Of a stretch of 48,588 bases of DNA, positions 41,643 through 48,399 are shown in pieces. The position numbers were made by a program, and so were the translations under genes. The notes under the pieces were generated by a model that saw only the letters and a list, made by a program, of their open reading frames with translations, searched no databases and was not told the origin of the DNA. The stretch spans positions 1 to 48,588 of the forward strand of contig NZ_FUXM01000013.1 in assembly GCF_900167165.1 (NCBI RefSeq), written 5' to 3'. Positions within the stretch are counted from its first letter, which is position 1; each line of letters begins with the position of its first letter. This DNA is from Carboxydocella sporoproducens DSM 16521. Its GTDB lineage: Bacteria; Bacillota; GCA-003054495; Carboxydocellales; Carboxydocellaceae.

Positions 41643-41921
41643 ATGCCCGCCAAACTGAATGACCAGGATTTAATGCAACTGTTGCTCTCTGACCACAAAG
41701 CCTCAGCCCAGCATATGTTGATGTGCGTACTGGAGTGCGCCAATGACGCTCTCCGCACCGACTGCCAGAATATCCTCAATAAGACCCTGGATCACCAGAA
41801 GCAAATCTGGCAGGCCATGAACCAGCGGGGCTGGTATCAGGTTCAGGCTGCTACTGTACAGGAACTGGCCCGGGTGCAAAATCAGATCAACCAGGCTACC
41901 CAGCAATTGCAAATGCAGTAA
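41643..41921 (+). CDS. CotF-family spore coat protein
   Basis: The 92-residue protein (MPAKLNDQDLMQLLLSDHKA...) fits the CotF domain: a helical pair with DHKASAQHMLMCVLECAND and DHQKQIWQAMNQRGWYQVQ. AGGAGGTG precedes ATG 41643; the GTG at 41634 overlaps that site. A strong terminator follows. With the preceding gene it forms a two-gene operon of probable spore coat proteins. Confidence 0.82.
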   Translation: MPAKLNDQDLMQLLLSDHKASAQHMLMCVLECANDALRTDCQNILNKTLDHQKQIWQAMNQRGWYQVQAATVQELARVQNQINQATQQLQMQ

Positions 41922-41922
41922 G

Positions 41923-41963
41923 GCCAAAAACTGCCGTCCGTTGGGCGGCAGTTTTTGGCTTTT
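41923..41963 (+). terminator. Terminator of the CotF-like operon
   Basis: GCCAAAAACTGCCG pairs with CGGCAGTTTTTGGC across a short loop, followed by TTTT. The near-perfect stem is long. Confidence 0.88.
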
Positions 41964-41979
41964 ATGAGAACACTTTGTC

Positions 41980-42008
41980 TTGACATTGCTGAAAAGAAAG
42001 CATATAAT
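41980..42008 (+). promoter_or_regulatory. Exact-consensus sigma-A promoter
   Basis: TTGACA (41980-41985), 17-base spacer, TATAAT (42003-42008). Both hexamers are perfect. The Fur-box-like operator begins immediately after the -10, so a strong promoter is held under repression. Confidence 0.92.
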
Positions 42009-42027
42009 GAAAATGAAAATCATTCTC
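42009..42027 (+). promoter_or_regulatory. Fur box
   Basis: GAAAATGAAAATCATTCTC matches the 19-base consensus GATAATGATAATCATTATC at 16 of 19 positions. It covers the expected transcription start of the DUF2325-DUF454 genes. Iron-responsive repression is therefore expected; a related regulator (Zur, PerR) could use a similar site. Confidence 0.82.
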
Positions 42028-42061
42028 TATGCATATGGGGGTAAAATGGAGGTGAGCTGTT

Positions 42062-42385
42062 TTGACAGTCTTGCTGGTTGGGGCCGATCAACTTGGTAAC
42101 ATCCCAAAAGAACTGAAACAATATGGTTGTAAAGAAATAATTCACTGGAGCGGTCGTAAAGCCAAAACCAGGAAAAAAAGTATCCCTGCCAATGTGGAAA
42201 TTGTACTCGTTTTTTACGATTTTGTGAGCCACGGACTGATGGATGTTATAAAGGAACAGGCCAAACGCCGCCAACTTCCCATTGTGTTTTCCAGACGGGG
42301 AACTTGTGAGTTGAGAAAAGCTTTGTTACATTTCAGGGATAAAATGCAAATGTCTAGTGATTCGCAGGTGAAAGCTACGATATAA
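42062..42385 (+). CDS. DUF2325-domain protein
   Basis: The 107-residue protein (MTVLLVGADQLGNIPKEL...) matches DUF2325: a Rossmann-like start, a basic segment (WSGRKAKTRKK), VLVFYDFVSHGLMDVIKEQA, and PIVFSRRGTCELRKAL. The start is TTG with GGAGGTGA eight bases upstream. It is the first gene behind the Fur-box promoter. The molecular role is unknown; regulation suggests an iron link. Confidence 0.85.
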   Translation: MTVLLVGADQLGNIPKELKQYGCKEIIHWSGRKAKTRKKSIPANVEIVLVFYDFVSHGLMDVIKEQAKRRQLPIVFSRRGTCELRKALLHFRDKMQMSSDSQVKATI

Positions 42386-42422
42386 TAGAGGCGAATAAAT
42401 TTTTCATGAAAGGGGGAAAGGG

Positions 42423-42809
42423 ATGCGCAGTATTCTGGTTATTTTAGGTTTTCTTTTTGTCGTATTAGGGATACTGGGTATGTTTTTGCCAGTTTTACCC
42501 ACTACCCCCTTTTTGCTGTTAGCTGCAGCCTGTTTTGCCAGAAGTTCAACCAAAGCCCATCGGTGGCTGTTAAGCCATCACATTTTTGGTCCACCCTTAA
42601 GACAATGGGAAAAAACCCGTACAATTAGTCTACGGGCCAAAGTTATTTCTCTGCTCATGCTCAACCTCTCTATTGGCTTTTCAATTTGGATGCTACGTAA
42701 TAACTTACCAGTGCAAATGCTCCTGGTCATGTCCGCTCTCGGAGTCAGCACTTATCTTTACCGCTTACCTACATCCACGCCGAAAAAGCTTACCTCTGAA
42801 AAGGAATAA
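42423..42809 (+). CDS. DUF454 (YbaN-like) membrane protein
   Basis: The 128-residue protein has an N-terminal membrane pair containing the family hallmark LGMFLPVLPTTPFLLLAAACFA, then the conserved segment HHIFGPPLRQWEKTRTISLRAK as two parts, and further helices. GAAAGGGGGAAAGGG precedes the ATG. It lies 37 bases after the DUF2325 gene and probably shares its Fur-controlled promoter. Function of YbaN is not established. Confidence 0.9.
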   Translation: MRSILVILGFLFVVLGILGMFLPVLPTTPFLLLAAACFARSSTKAHRWLLSHHIFGPPLRQWEKTRTISLRAKVISLLMLNLSIGFSIWMLRNNLPVQMLLVMSALGVSTYLYRLPTSTPKKLTSEKE

Positions 42810-42848
42810 TATTATTGTCCTCAATTTACAGATACTAGTATTTTAGTT

Positions 42849-43067
42849 TTGCAAAATCGTATGCCTGCTAGTGCTCCCTTTGTGGAAAAAGAAATGCAAA
42901 AAATAATTAATGATGAGTATCAGACAACATATCTAATTTCGTATAAAAATGGTTTAGCTAAAGTAGATTTTGAGTTTACCAGTCTTGAACATGTAAAAAA
43001 AATAAAGGATAAAAATAAATACCTTTTAAATGAAGAAAAAAATTCCTTACCGCTTTGCAAGATTTAA
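42849..43067 (+). CDS. Doubtful short AT-rich open frame
   Basis: The 72-codon frame starts at TTG (first ATG at 42861) and has no ribosome binding site. The translation is lysine- and asparagine-rich with no recognised domain. It might be a remnant of a larger gene or chance openness in AT-rich DNA. It fills most of the 290-base gap between the DUF454 gene and the DUF2680 gene; nothing else is seen there except a terminator. Confidence 0.25.
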   Translation: MQNRMPASAPFVEKEMQKIINDEYQTTYLISYKNGLAKVDFEFTSLEHVKKIKDKNKYLLNEEKNSLPLCKI

Positions 43068-43069
43068 TA

Positions 43070-43102
43070 AAATAAAAAAGGGGGCTATCTACCCCCCTTT
43101 TC
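43070..43102 (-). terminator. Terminator of DUF2680 gene copy A
   Basis: Minus-strand GGGGGGTAGATAGCCCCC followed by TTTTTTATTTTATT. The copy B terminator at the equivalent place is related. Confidence 0.85.
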
Positions 43103-43103
43103 C

Positions 43104-43466
43104 TTACAATCCCTGAGTTTGAACGCCCCAGCCGCCCCGCATCATGGGCCCGCCGAAACCGCCATTAGCACCAAAACCAAATCCCCCACAGCCGCCACCT
43201 TGCATCATGCCAGGCCCGGGCAGGATTCCGTTTTGTTCCCGGTATTTTTCCATCTGGTCCATGCGGTCCTTCATCAGTTTACCCTGTTCAGGAGTTAGTT
43301 GCCCGGCTTCCACATACTTGTCGATCATCTTCTTGCGCAGCTCAACGATTTGTTTTTGCAGATCCAGGATTTCCTTCTTCTGAGCGTCAGTGATGGCCGC
43401 AAAAGCCGGAACCGCAAAAGCCACCAGAAGTACTGCCGCTACCAGAGCTAACCATTTCTTTTTCAT
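43104..43466 (-). CDS. Secreted DUF2680 (YckD-like) protein, copy A
   Basis: The protein of about 120 residues has a signal peptide (MKKKWLALVAAVLLVAFAVP, cleavage near AFA-AITDAQ), then the DUF2680 helical domain with DAQKKEILDLQKQIVELRKK and KYVEAGQLTPEQGKLMKDRM, and a C-terminal Gly/Met-rich tail (GPGMMQGGGCGGFGFGANGG). It should be exported. The start was aligned with copy B at 43466; ATGs at 43472 and 43475 are also near AGGAGGAGG. It lies 16 bases after the SHOCT gene. Confidence 0.83.
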   Translation of the reverse strand: MKKKWLALVAAVLLVAFAVPAFAAITDAQKKEILDLQKQIVELRKKMIDKYVEAGQLTPEQGKLMKDRMDQMEKYREQNGILPGPGMMQGGGCGGFGFGANGGFGGPMMRGGWGVQTQGL

Positions 43467-43482
43467 CTTCATCATCCTCCTC

Positions 43483-43752
43483 CTATTTTTTTAAATCTTC
43501 CAGCATTTGCTGGTATTCCTCCCGGGTAATTTCACCCCGGGCATAGCGCTTGCGCAGAATTTCTTCCGGAGTTTCACCATGGTTACCGCCGAAACTGCCA
43601 AAACCGCCTTTGTTCAAGAATCTGATCGCCAGGTAAATCAAAGCTCCCCAGAACAGGATATTGAACAGCATGCCAATGCCCATCATCCACCAACCTCCTC
43701 CATTAATAAAGGGATCATATCCCCAGCCGCCAAACCAGCGTCCCATCATCAT
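43483..43752 (-). CDS. SHOCT-domain membrane protein, copy A
   Basis: The 89-residue protein has a Trp/Gly-rich N-terminus (MMMGRWFGGWGYDPFINGGG), one membrane helix (about 22-45) and a C-terminal SHOCT domain (TPEEILRKRYARGEITREEY). SHOCT is a short domain often at the ends of membrane proteins and probably mediates oligomerisation. AAAGGAGTTGAGG precedes the ATG. It is first in an operon with the secreted DUF2680 protein. Confidence 0.85.
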   Translation of the reverse strand: MMMGRWFGGWGYDPFINGGGWWMMGIGMLFNILFWGALIYLAIRFLNKGGFGSFGGNHGETPEEILRKRYARGEITREEYQQMLEDLKK

Positions 43753-44065
43753 CTTACCTCAACTCCTTTCGTGTTCCTTCTCTTGTCTTTAGTATACCCC
43801 TCGATTGTGACAAAACTAAGGCCGAATTGTGGCAGAAAAATGAATAATTTGGCGATAATTGTTGGCAAATACTAGTTGGTTTTTTGATATGGCGGGGCTG
43901 CAAATTACAGGTATAGTTGGCTACTGAAACTAAAAAGGTTATAGCTATCGATCCATATAATAAAGATATTATTACTGCCTAGAGAATCGAGATACTGGCA
44001 ACGCGGGTATAAGGTCGGCAAATCTGACCAGCAATAAGAAAAGGGGCTATCTCAGCCCCTTTCAC
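43753..44065. other. Intergenic region between duplicate operons
   Basis: It holds the upstream region of copy A (TATACT -10-like element on the minus strand within GGGGTATACTAAAG, a stretch conserved in copy B), then unique AT-rich sequence from about 43880 to 44035 with no convincing gene, and the copy B terminator hairpin near 44040-44062 (AAAGGGGCTGAGATAGCCCCTTTTC). Confidence 0.6.
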
Positions 44066-44428
44066 TTACAATCCCTGAGCTTGAGCGCCCCAGCCGCCCC
44101 GCATCATGGGCCCGCCGAAACCGCCATTAGCACCAAAACCAAATCCCCCACAGCCGCCATCTTGCATCATACCAGGCCCGGGTAGGATTCCGTTTTGTTC
44201 CCGGTACTTTTCCATCTGGTCCATACGCTCTTTCATCAGCTTCCCTTGTTCAGGGGTTAGTTGCCCCGCTTCCACATACTTGTCAACCATCTTCTTGCGT
44301 AACTCGACAATTTGTTTTTGCAAGTCCAGGATTTCCTTCTTCTGAGCGTCAGTGATGGCCGCAAAGGCCGGAACCGCAAAGGCCACCAGAAGTACTGCCG
44401 CTACCAGAGCTAACCATTTCTTTTTCAT
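44066..44428 (-). CDS. Secreted DUF2680 (YckD-like) protein, copy B
   Basis: This is the duplicate of copy A with near-identical signal peptide, DUF2680 domain and Gly/Met-rich tail; differences include MVDKYVEAG for MIDKYVEAG and an Asp replacing Gly in the tail (MMQDGGCGG). ATG 44428 has AGGAGG nine bases upstream. Two expressed copies may reflect dosage need for an abundant envelope protein. Confidence 0.83.
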   Translation of the reverse strand: MKKKWLALVAAVLLVAFAVPAFAAITDAQKKEILDLQKQIVELRKKMVDKYVEAGQLTPEQGKLMKERMDQMEKYREQNGILPGPGMMQDGGCGGFGFGANGGFGGPMMRGGWGAQAQGL

Positions 44429-44444
44429 GTCCATCATCCTCCTT

Positions 44445-44714
44445 TTATTTTTTCAGGTCTGCCAGCATTTGCTGGTATTCTTCCCGGGTGATTTCACTCC
44501 GGGCATAGCGCTTACGCAGTATTTCTTCCGGGTTTTCGCTCTGATTACCGTCAAAACCGTTAACACTGCTTTTGTTCAAGAATCTGATCGCCAGGTAAAT
44601 CAAAGCTCCCCAGAACAGGATATTGAACAGCATGCCAATTCCCATCATCCACCAACCTCCTCCATCAATAAAGGGATCATATCCCCAACCGCCAAACCAG
44701 CGTCCCATCATCAT
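44445..44714 (-). CDS. SHOCT-domain membrane protein, copy B
   Basis: The 89-residue duplicate of the copy A protein is identical across the Trp-rich N-terminus and membrane helix apart from one residue (FIDGGG). It diverges in the linker (SSVNGFDGNQSEN) and keeps the SHOCT end (PEEILRKRYARSEITREEY). It lies 16 bases upstream of the copy B DUF2680 gene. Confidence 0.85.
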   Translation of the reverse strand: MMMGRWFGGWGYDPFIDGGGWWMMGIGMLFNILFWGALIYLAIRFLNKSSVNGFDGNQSENPEEILRKRYARSEITREEYQQMLADLKK

Positions 44715-44837
44715 CTTACCTCAACTCCTTTCGTGTTCCTCCTCTTGTCTTTAGTATACCCCTCGATTGTGACAAAACTAAGGCCGAATTGTGGCAGAAA
44801 AATGAATAATTTGGCGAAATTTGCTGGGAAATAATGG

Positions 44838-44869
44838 TTGTTTTTTTTTTTTTTTTGATATTCTATAAT
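44838..44869 (+). promoter_or_regulatory. Promoter candidate with 16-T tract in the spacer
   Basis: TTGTTT (44838-44843) and TATAAT (44864-44869) are separated by 20 bases, mostly a run of 16 T (44841-44856). Changes in tract length would bring the spacer toward or away from 17, so slippage could switch expression of the 44914 gene. The -35 assignment is uncertain because it overlaps the tract. Confidence 0.45.
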
Positions 44870-44913
44870 TTTATTGGACGCCCAAAGAATAATATTGGAA
44901 GGGAGGAACAGAA

Positions 44914-45216
44914 ATGAAAATTCGTCATATAATTGGTTTAGTATTAACTTTCTTTATGCTCTCAATAAATGGTCAGGCTTTTGCAACGCTCAAAGAGAAT
45001 AATACTGTTGTTGAAAGCAAGGAGCTTAAAGCAGACTCCAATAGTGAAGTAATTCTTGACAAAGTTAAACTCGTAAAATATTCCAACGGAGAATTAAGTA
45101 TCCACGGCTCTGCGAAAAGAAAATTCGGTGAACCAGCACAATATTATAGAATAACAGTTGATGGAAAAAAAGGAACATATAATACCAAACTACTACCTAT
45201 TCCGGATAAATATTAA
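44914..45216 (+). CDS. Small secreted hypothetical protein
   Basis: The 100-residue protein has a signal peptide (MKIRHIIGLVLTFFMLSING, probable cleavage at AFA) and a mature part of about 75 residues, charged and beta-rich by eye (SKELKADSNSEVILDKVKLV). GGGAGGAACAG precedes the ATG. The gene is AT-rich. The family was not recognised. Confidence 0.7.
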   Translation: MKIRHIIGLVLTFFMLSINGQAFATLKENNTVVESKELKADSNSEVILDKVKLVKYSNGELSIHGSAKRKFGEPAQYYRITVDGKKGTYNTKLLPIPDKY

Positions 45217-45313
45217 CTATTACTGTACAAGGGGCCTGTATATGGCTCCTTGTACAGTAAATTTTACATATCTATCTCAACAAACCTTATTGAAGGAGGT
45301 AGAGGTAGAGGTG

Positions 45314-45765
45314 ATGTTTTTAATTATTTGGGGTATGCTTGGTTTTGCCGTTTTCTTTCTCTTCACTCTAAAACTATCTAGTAACAAGGAGCATGAAGAA
45401 TTAAATAAATTAATCAAGATGATAAAGATACTTATATTTGTTTCACTTATTTCTATTGCTTTTTTTTATTTATCCTACTATAGTTTGTATGGCAATTGGC
45501 CAGTATGGTTATCAATTATTTTCCTTGCAGTCACAATTGGCTGGCCTTTTTTTCAATATATGCCTGGGTCAAAGAAAATTCAAATCTTAAGAAATATTTA
45601 CCTGCCATTACACTTTGGTGTAGCCCACTTGTAATATTAGCCGCCTCTGACGATTTTGAAAGATTATTTAACATAGATAGAGTTCCTAGGGAATTTATTC
45701 CTTTAATAATCTTATTATTATTTACTATAGGTATCTTAAGTTGGTCTGTGCCAAAAATGAGATAG
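45314..45765 (+). pseudogene. Frameshifted four-helix membrane protein
   Basis: Frame 1 starts at ATG 45314 (MFLIIWGMLGFAVFFLFTLK) behind GAAGGAGG and reads through three membrane helices to PGSKKIQ, then ends at 45634. The continuation lies in another frame: KKYLPAITLWCSPLVILAAS and on to WSVPKMR, ending at 45765. The switch falls near 45575-45590. A single-base indel best explains this; sequencing error or programmed frameshifting are alternatives. The joined product would be about 150 residues with a fourth helix. The family is unknown. Confidence 0.6.
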
Positions 45766-45772
45766 TATCTTA

Positions 45773-47650
45773 TTATCTGCGGCTGCGTTCCGACCACAGG
45801 TCGGCCACATAGACCAGCTCAATCCCCTGTTCCTCCAGCCAGGGCACCATTTCCCGCAAAGCCTTGGCCAGATTGGGTCCCGTTACCCCCACATGGCCAA
45901 TGGCAATAGCTTCTCCGTTTTGCCTGCAAACCCGGGCCAGTTCGCGGATTTGTTTCTTGATCGCCGTCACGGAATTGATGTCATCCAAAAAGACCGAACG
46001 TTCCAGCACTGTCATGTTCAACTCCCGGGCCAGGACCGGCACAACTGTATCCTCCGTTGTACGGCTGTCCAGATAGATCAGGTTTTTCTCCTTGGCTACC
46101 CTGAGCACCTCGTACATCAAATCCTTGCGCCTGGTGATTTTTGACCCCATATGATTATTCATGCCGCTGGCATAGGGGACATCTGCCAGATCCTCCAGCA
46201 CCGTCTGGCGCACCTGTGCTGGAGTCATATCTGCCGTCACAGCCCCAGGCCCCAGCCAGCTTTTCTTCCCTTTTTCCGGCTCCATCGGCAGATGCAAAAA
46301 GACCTGATAACCCAGACGATGAACTTTTTCCGCCGTGGGCCGGGTCAATTCCAGTTTGGGCATAATGGCCAGGGTTAATGGTCGCCGCAAAGCCAGCATT
46401 TCCTCCAGACCCCGATTGCTCCCGGCCAGGTCATCGATTACGATAGCTACCTTTAATTTGGGTTTGATGGGGGTTAAAACCCGGGTTAGATCCAGATGTT
46501 TTCCAAAAGTCTCCCGTTCTTGACCATTAATCAGCACTTTGACCCCATTGATACCCGGTATACTGCAAACTGTTTCCGTCAAGGCCCAGAGAGCCAGTTG
46601 TTCCTGGCAACTGCCCCCCGCAGTGGGTACTGCTGCCGTCGAGAAATTGAGGACTGCAATCCCGTTATCTATCTCCACTCCCAATAACCTGGTGTCGAGC
46701 ACGAAAACCGGCTCCAAACCCTGTTGCGGAGGCCCGGCCAGCAGCTGTTCCACCAGCAAACGCACCAGTTCCTTACTGTTGTGCGGCTGGGCCCAGGTTT
46801 TCACTTCCCCCGGCAGGCTAACAGCCACCAGCTTTTCCCCATCGGCCGTGGGGAAATATACCTGTAAGCCAGGCCCATCGGCAGCCAGTGTAGTTTTTGT
46901 TGCAGTCGGCTCAGGTACAGGAATATCCTGTTGCAGGAAGTAAGCATAGATACCGGCCGCAATCTGTTCTGCCAGCCGTTTCTGATAGGCTTCCTGTTTT
47001 AATAGCTCCCGTTCCCTGGTATTGGTCATAAAGCCTGTTTCAATGATCAAGCCGGGGTAAGAACTATGTCGCAGCAAATAATATTCCGCCGGACGGGCCT
47101 GATGGGGCTTACCTCCCTCCTCTACAGCCGCCTCATTCAGTTTTTGCTGAACCAGAGTAGCCAGTTGAGCAGCGGCTGGTATCCGCCGGTTATAAAAGAC
47201 CATGGGACCGGAGGTCTGGGGCCGCCGCGGATTGGCATTGACGTGGATGCTGACAAATAAATCAGGCCGGTAATTTTCAATTATTTCGATCCGTGACGTC
47301 AGGTCCTGCCGATGCCGGGAAGTATAACGCTTTGCTTCGTCCTGTAAGGCTTTGTCATCTTCCCTGGTCATAATCACCTTGACCCCCTGCTGTTCCAGCT
47401 CCTGCCGCAGCTTCAGGGCTATCGCCAGATTGATCTCCTTTTCCAGAAAACCGGGGCAATTAGCCCCACCATCAATGCCGCCGTGGCCCGGGTCAATCAC
47501 AATCACCCTGGGCCAGAGGGGATAAAAAACCTGGCGGGCCAGTTCCCAGCCAATTCTATAGACAAAAATAACTATAACTAGTATAATAAAAACATATGTG
47601 GTAAATTTTAACTGACGCCAGGAGAGAAAAAAAATCACCGGTCTCCGCAC
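45773..47650 (-). CDS. N-acetylmuramoyl-L-alanine amidase - GerMN - divergent deacetylase fusion
   Basis: The 625-residue protein has an N-terminal membrane anchor (about 15-32) and three extracytoplasmic domains. Amidase_3 (about 48-245) carries DPGHGG (H56), FLEKEINL (E70), SIHVNA (H136) and IIETGFMTN. A GerMN domain (about 265-390) follows. A divergent polysaccharide deacetylase of the DUF610/YibQ type (about 395-620) has IVIDDLAGSNRGLEEML, FLHLPMEP, NNHMGSKITRR and AIGHVG. It should cleave peptide from muramic acid and possibly deacetylate the glycan. The start is GTG with GGGGGAGG four bases upstream. The architecture suggests spore cortex processing. Confidence 0.92.
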   Translation of the reverse strand: MRRPVIFFLSWRQLKFTTYVFIILVIVIFVYRIGWELARQVFYPLWPRVIVIDPGHGGIDGGANCPGFLEKEINLAIALKLRQELEQQGVKVIMTREDDKALQDEAKRYTSRHRQDLTSRIEIIENYRPDLFVSIHVNANPRRPQTSGPMVFYNRRIPAAAQLATLVQQKLNEAAVEEGGKPHQARPAEYYLLRHSSYPGLIIETGFMTNTRERELLKQEAYQKRLAEQIAAGIYAYFLQQDIPVPEPTATKTTLAADGPGLQVYFPTADGEKLVAVSLPGEVKTWAQPHNSKELVRLLVEQLLAGPPQQGLEPVFVLDTRLLGVEIDNGIAVLNFSTAAVPTAGGSCQEQLALWALTETVCSIPGINGVKVLINGQERETFGKHLDLTRVLTPIKPKLKVAIVIDDLAGSNRGLEEMLALRRPLTLAIMPKLELTRPTAEKVHRLGYQVFLHLPMEPEKGKKSWLGPGAVTADMTPAQVRQTVLEDLADVPYASGMNNHMGSKITRRKDLMYEVLRVAKEKNLIYLDSRTTEDTVVPVLARELNMTVLERSVFLDDINSVTAIKKQIRELARVCRQNGEAIAIGHVGVTGPNLAKALREMVPWLEEQGIELVYVADLWSERSRR

Positions 47651-47724
47651 TCTACCTCCCCCATTTCAGACTAAAATTCAGTAAAGTTTATGCGAATACC
47701 AGCTTGGTTTATTAGTTTCGACAT

Positions 47725-47760
47725 AAGTAAAAGGGGCATATCACCAGCCCCTTTTATTTA
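47725..47760. terminator. Terminator hairpin downstream of the isochorismatase-family gene
   Basis: AAAAGGGGC (47729-47737) pairs with GCCCCTTTT (47747-47755). It most likely ends the minus-strand transcript from 48377. The 178-base gap from 47651 to 47828 holds nothing else that I recognise. Confidence 0.7.
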
Positions 47761-47828
47761 TGCTTACATTTATTAGCCACAAGCAGTAACAAAATTAAAG
47801 ACATAGGCTTTGCCCTTGGCGATTTCGG

Positions 47829-48377
47829 TTATTTGATTAAACGAGATAATTCCTTAAACTCTGGTGTCCCCGCCTCTTTCATCAAATCAAAGAATACAGA
47901 TTCAGTATTGGTAATGACTGCTCCCATTTGTTGCATTAAGGATAATGCATTCAAATAGTTTTCTTTACTACGTGAGCAAACGGCATCACTAACAACGAAA
48001 ACGTTATATCCAATTTTCAATAAGTCTCTAACAGTTTGGAAAACACAGACGTGTGCCTCCATTCCTGTAACTATTATTTTCGGTCTACCTATCTTCTTTA
48101 AATCCGCAACCAACTGGTCTGTACATGCTGAAAAAGTTATCTTTTCATAAATCGTTACTTGATTAAAGTTGCTTGCAACCTCTTCTACTGTCTTTCCCAG
48201 GCCTTTTGTATACTGTTGTGTAACCACCACCGGTATATTTAGCCTATTAGCTATAGTTAGCAAGATATTTGTCTTATTAATAATTTGACTTCCATATTTC
48301 ATTACCGGAACTAGTCTCTCTTGTATATCAATGACCATTAAAACCACTTCGTCCTTATTCACAAAAAATTTGTCCAT
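47829..48377 (-). CDS. Isochorismatase-family cysteine hydrolase
   Basis: The 182-residue protein has the catalytic triad of the family: Asp in MVIDIQERL, Lys in YEKITFSA, and Cys in TGMEAHVCVFQT, preceded by the cis-peptide Gly-Met-Glu. It resembles the YcaC/nicotinamidase-like subgroup of amidohydrolases; the substrate is unknown. AGGTG lies six bases before the ATG. The gene is AT-rich compared with the flanks, hinting at separate origin. Confidence 0.9.
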   Translation of the reverse strand: MDKFFVNKDEVVLMVIDIQERLVPVMKYGSQIINKTNILLTIANRLNIPVVVTQQYTKGLGKTVEEVASNFNQVTIYEKITFSACTDQLVADLKKIGRPKIIVTGMEAHVCVFQTVRDLLKIGYNVFVVSDAVCSRSKENYLNALSLMQQMGAVITNTESVFFDLMKEAGTPEFKELSRLIK

Positions 48378-48399
48378 TATTTACACCTGGTTCAAAAAA

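Larger units (their letters stand above)
43076..44840. repeat. Tandem duplication of the DUF2680-SHOCT operon
   Basis: Two direct copies of about 800 bases, at roughly 43076-43880 and 44036-44840, share promoter region, both genes and a related terminator, with a constant 962-base offset. The 155 bases between them show no gene. Coding regions are highly similar but differ at scattered mostly silent positions, and the SHOCT linker has diverged (GGFGSFGG versus SSVNGFDG), so the duplication is not very recent. Confidence 0.9.

Noticed and set aside
42849-43067. 72-codon frame considered a firm gene
   Set aside because: TTG start, no ribosome binding site, Lys/Asn-rich low-complexity translation; kept only as a low-confidence entry.
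47760-47835. Short open stretch on the - strand ending ...YVFNFVTACG after the isochorismatase-family stop
   Set aside because: Only about 24 codons, no start codon and no ribosome binding site; most likely chance.
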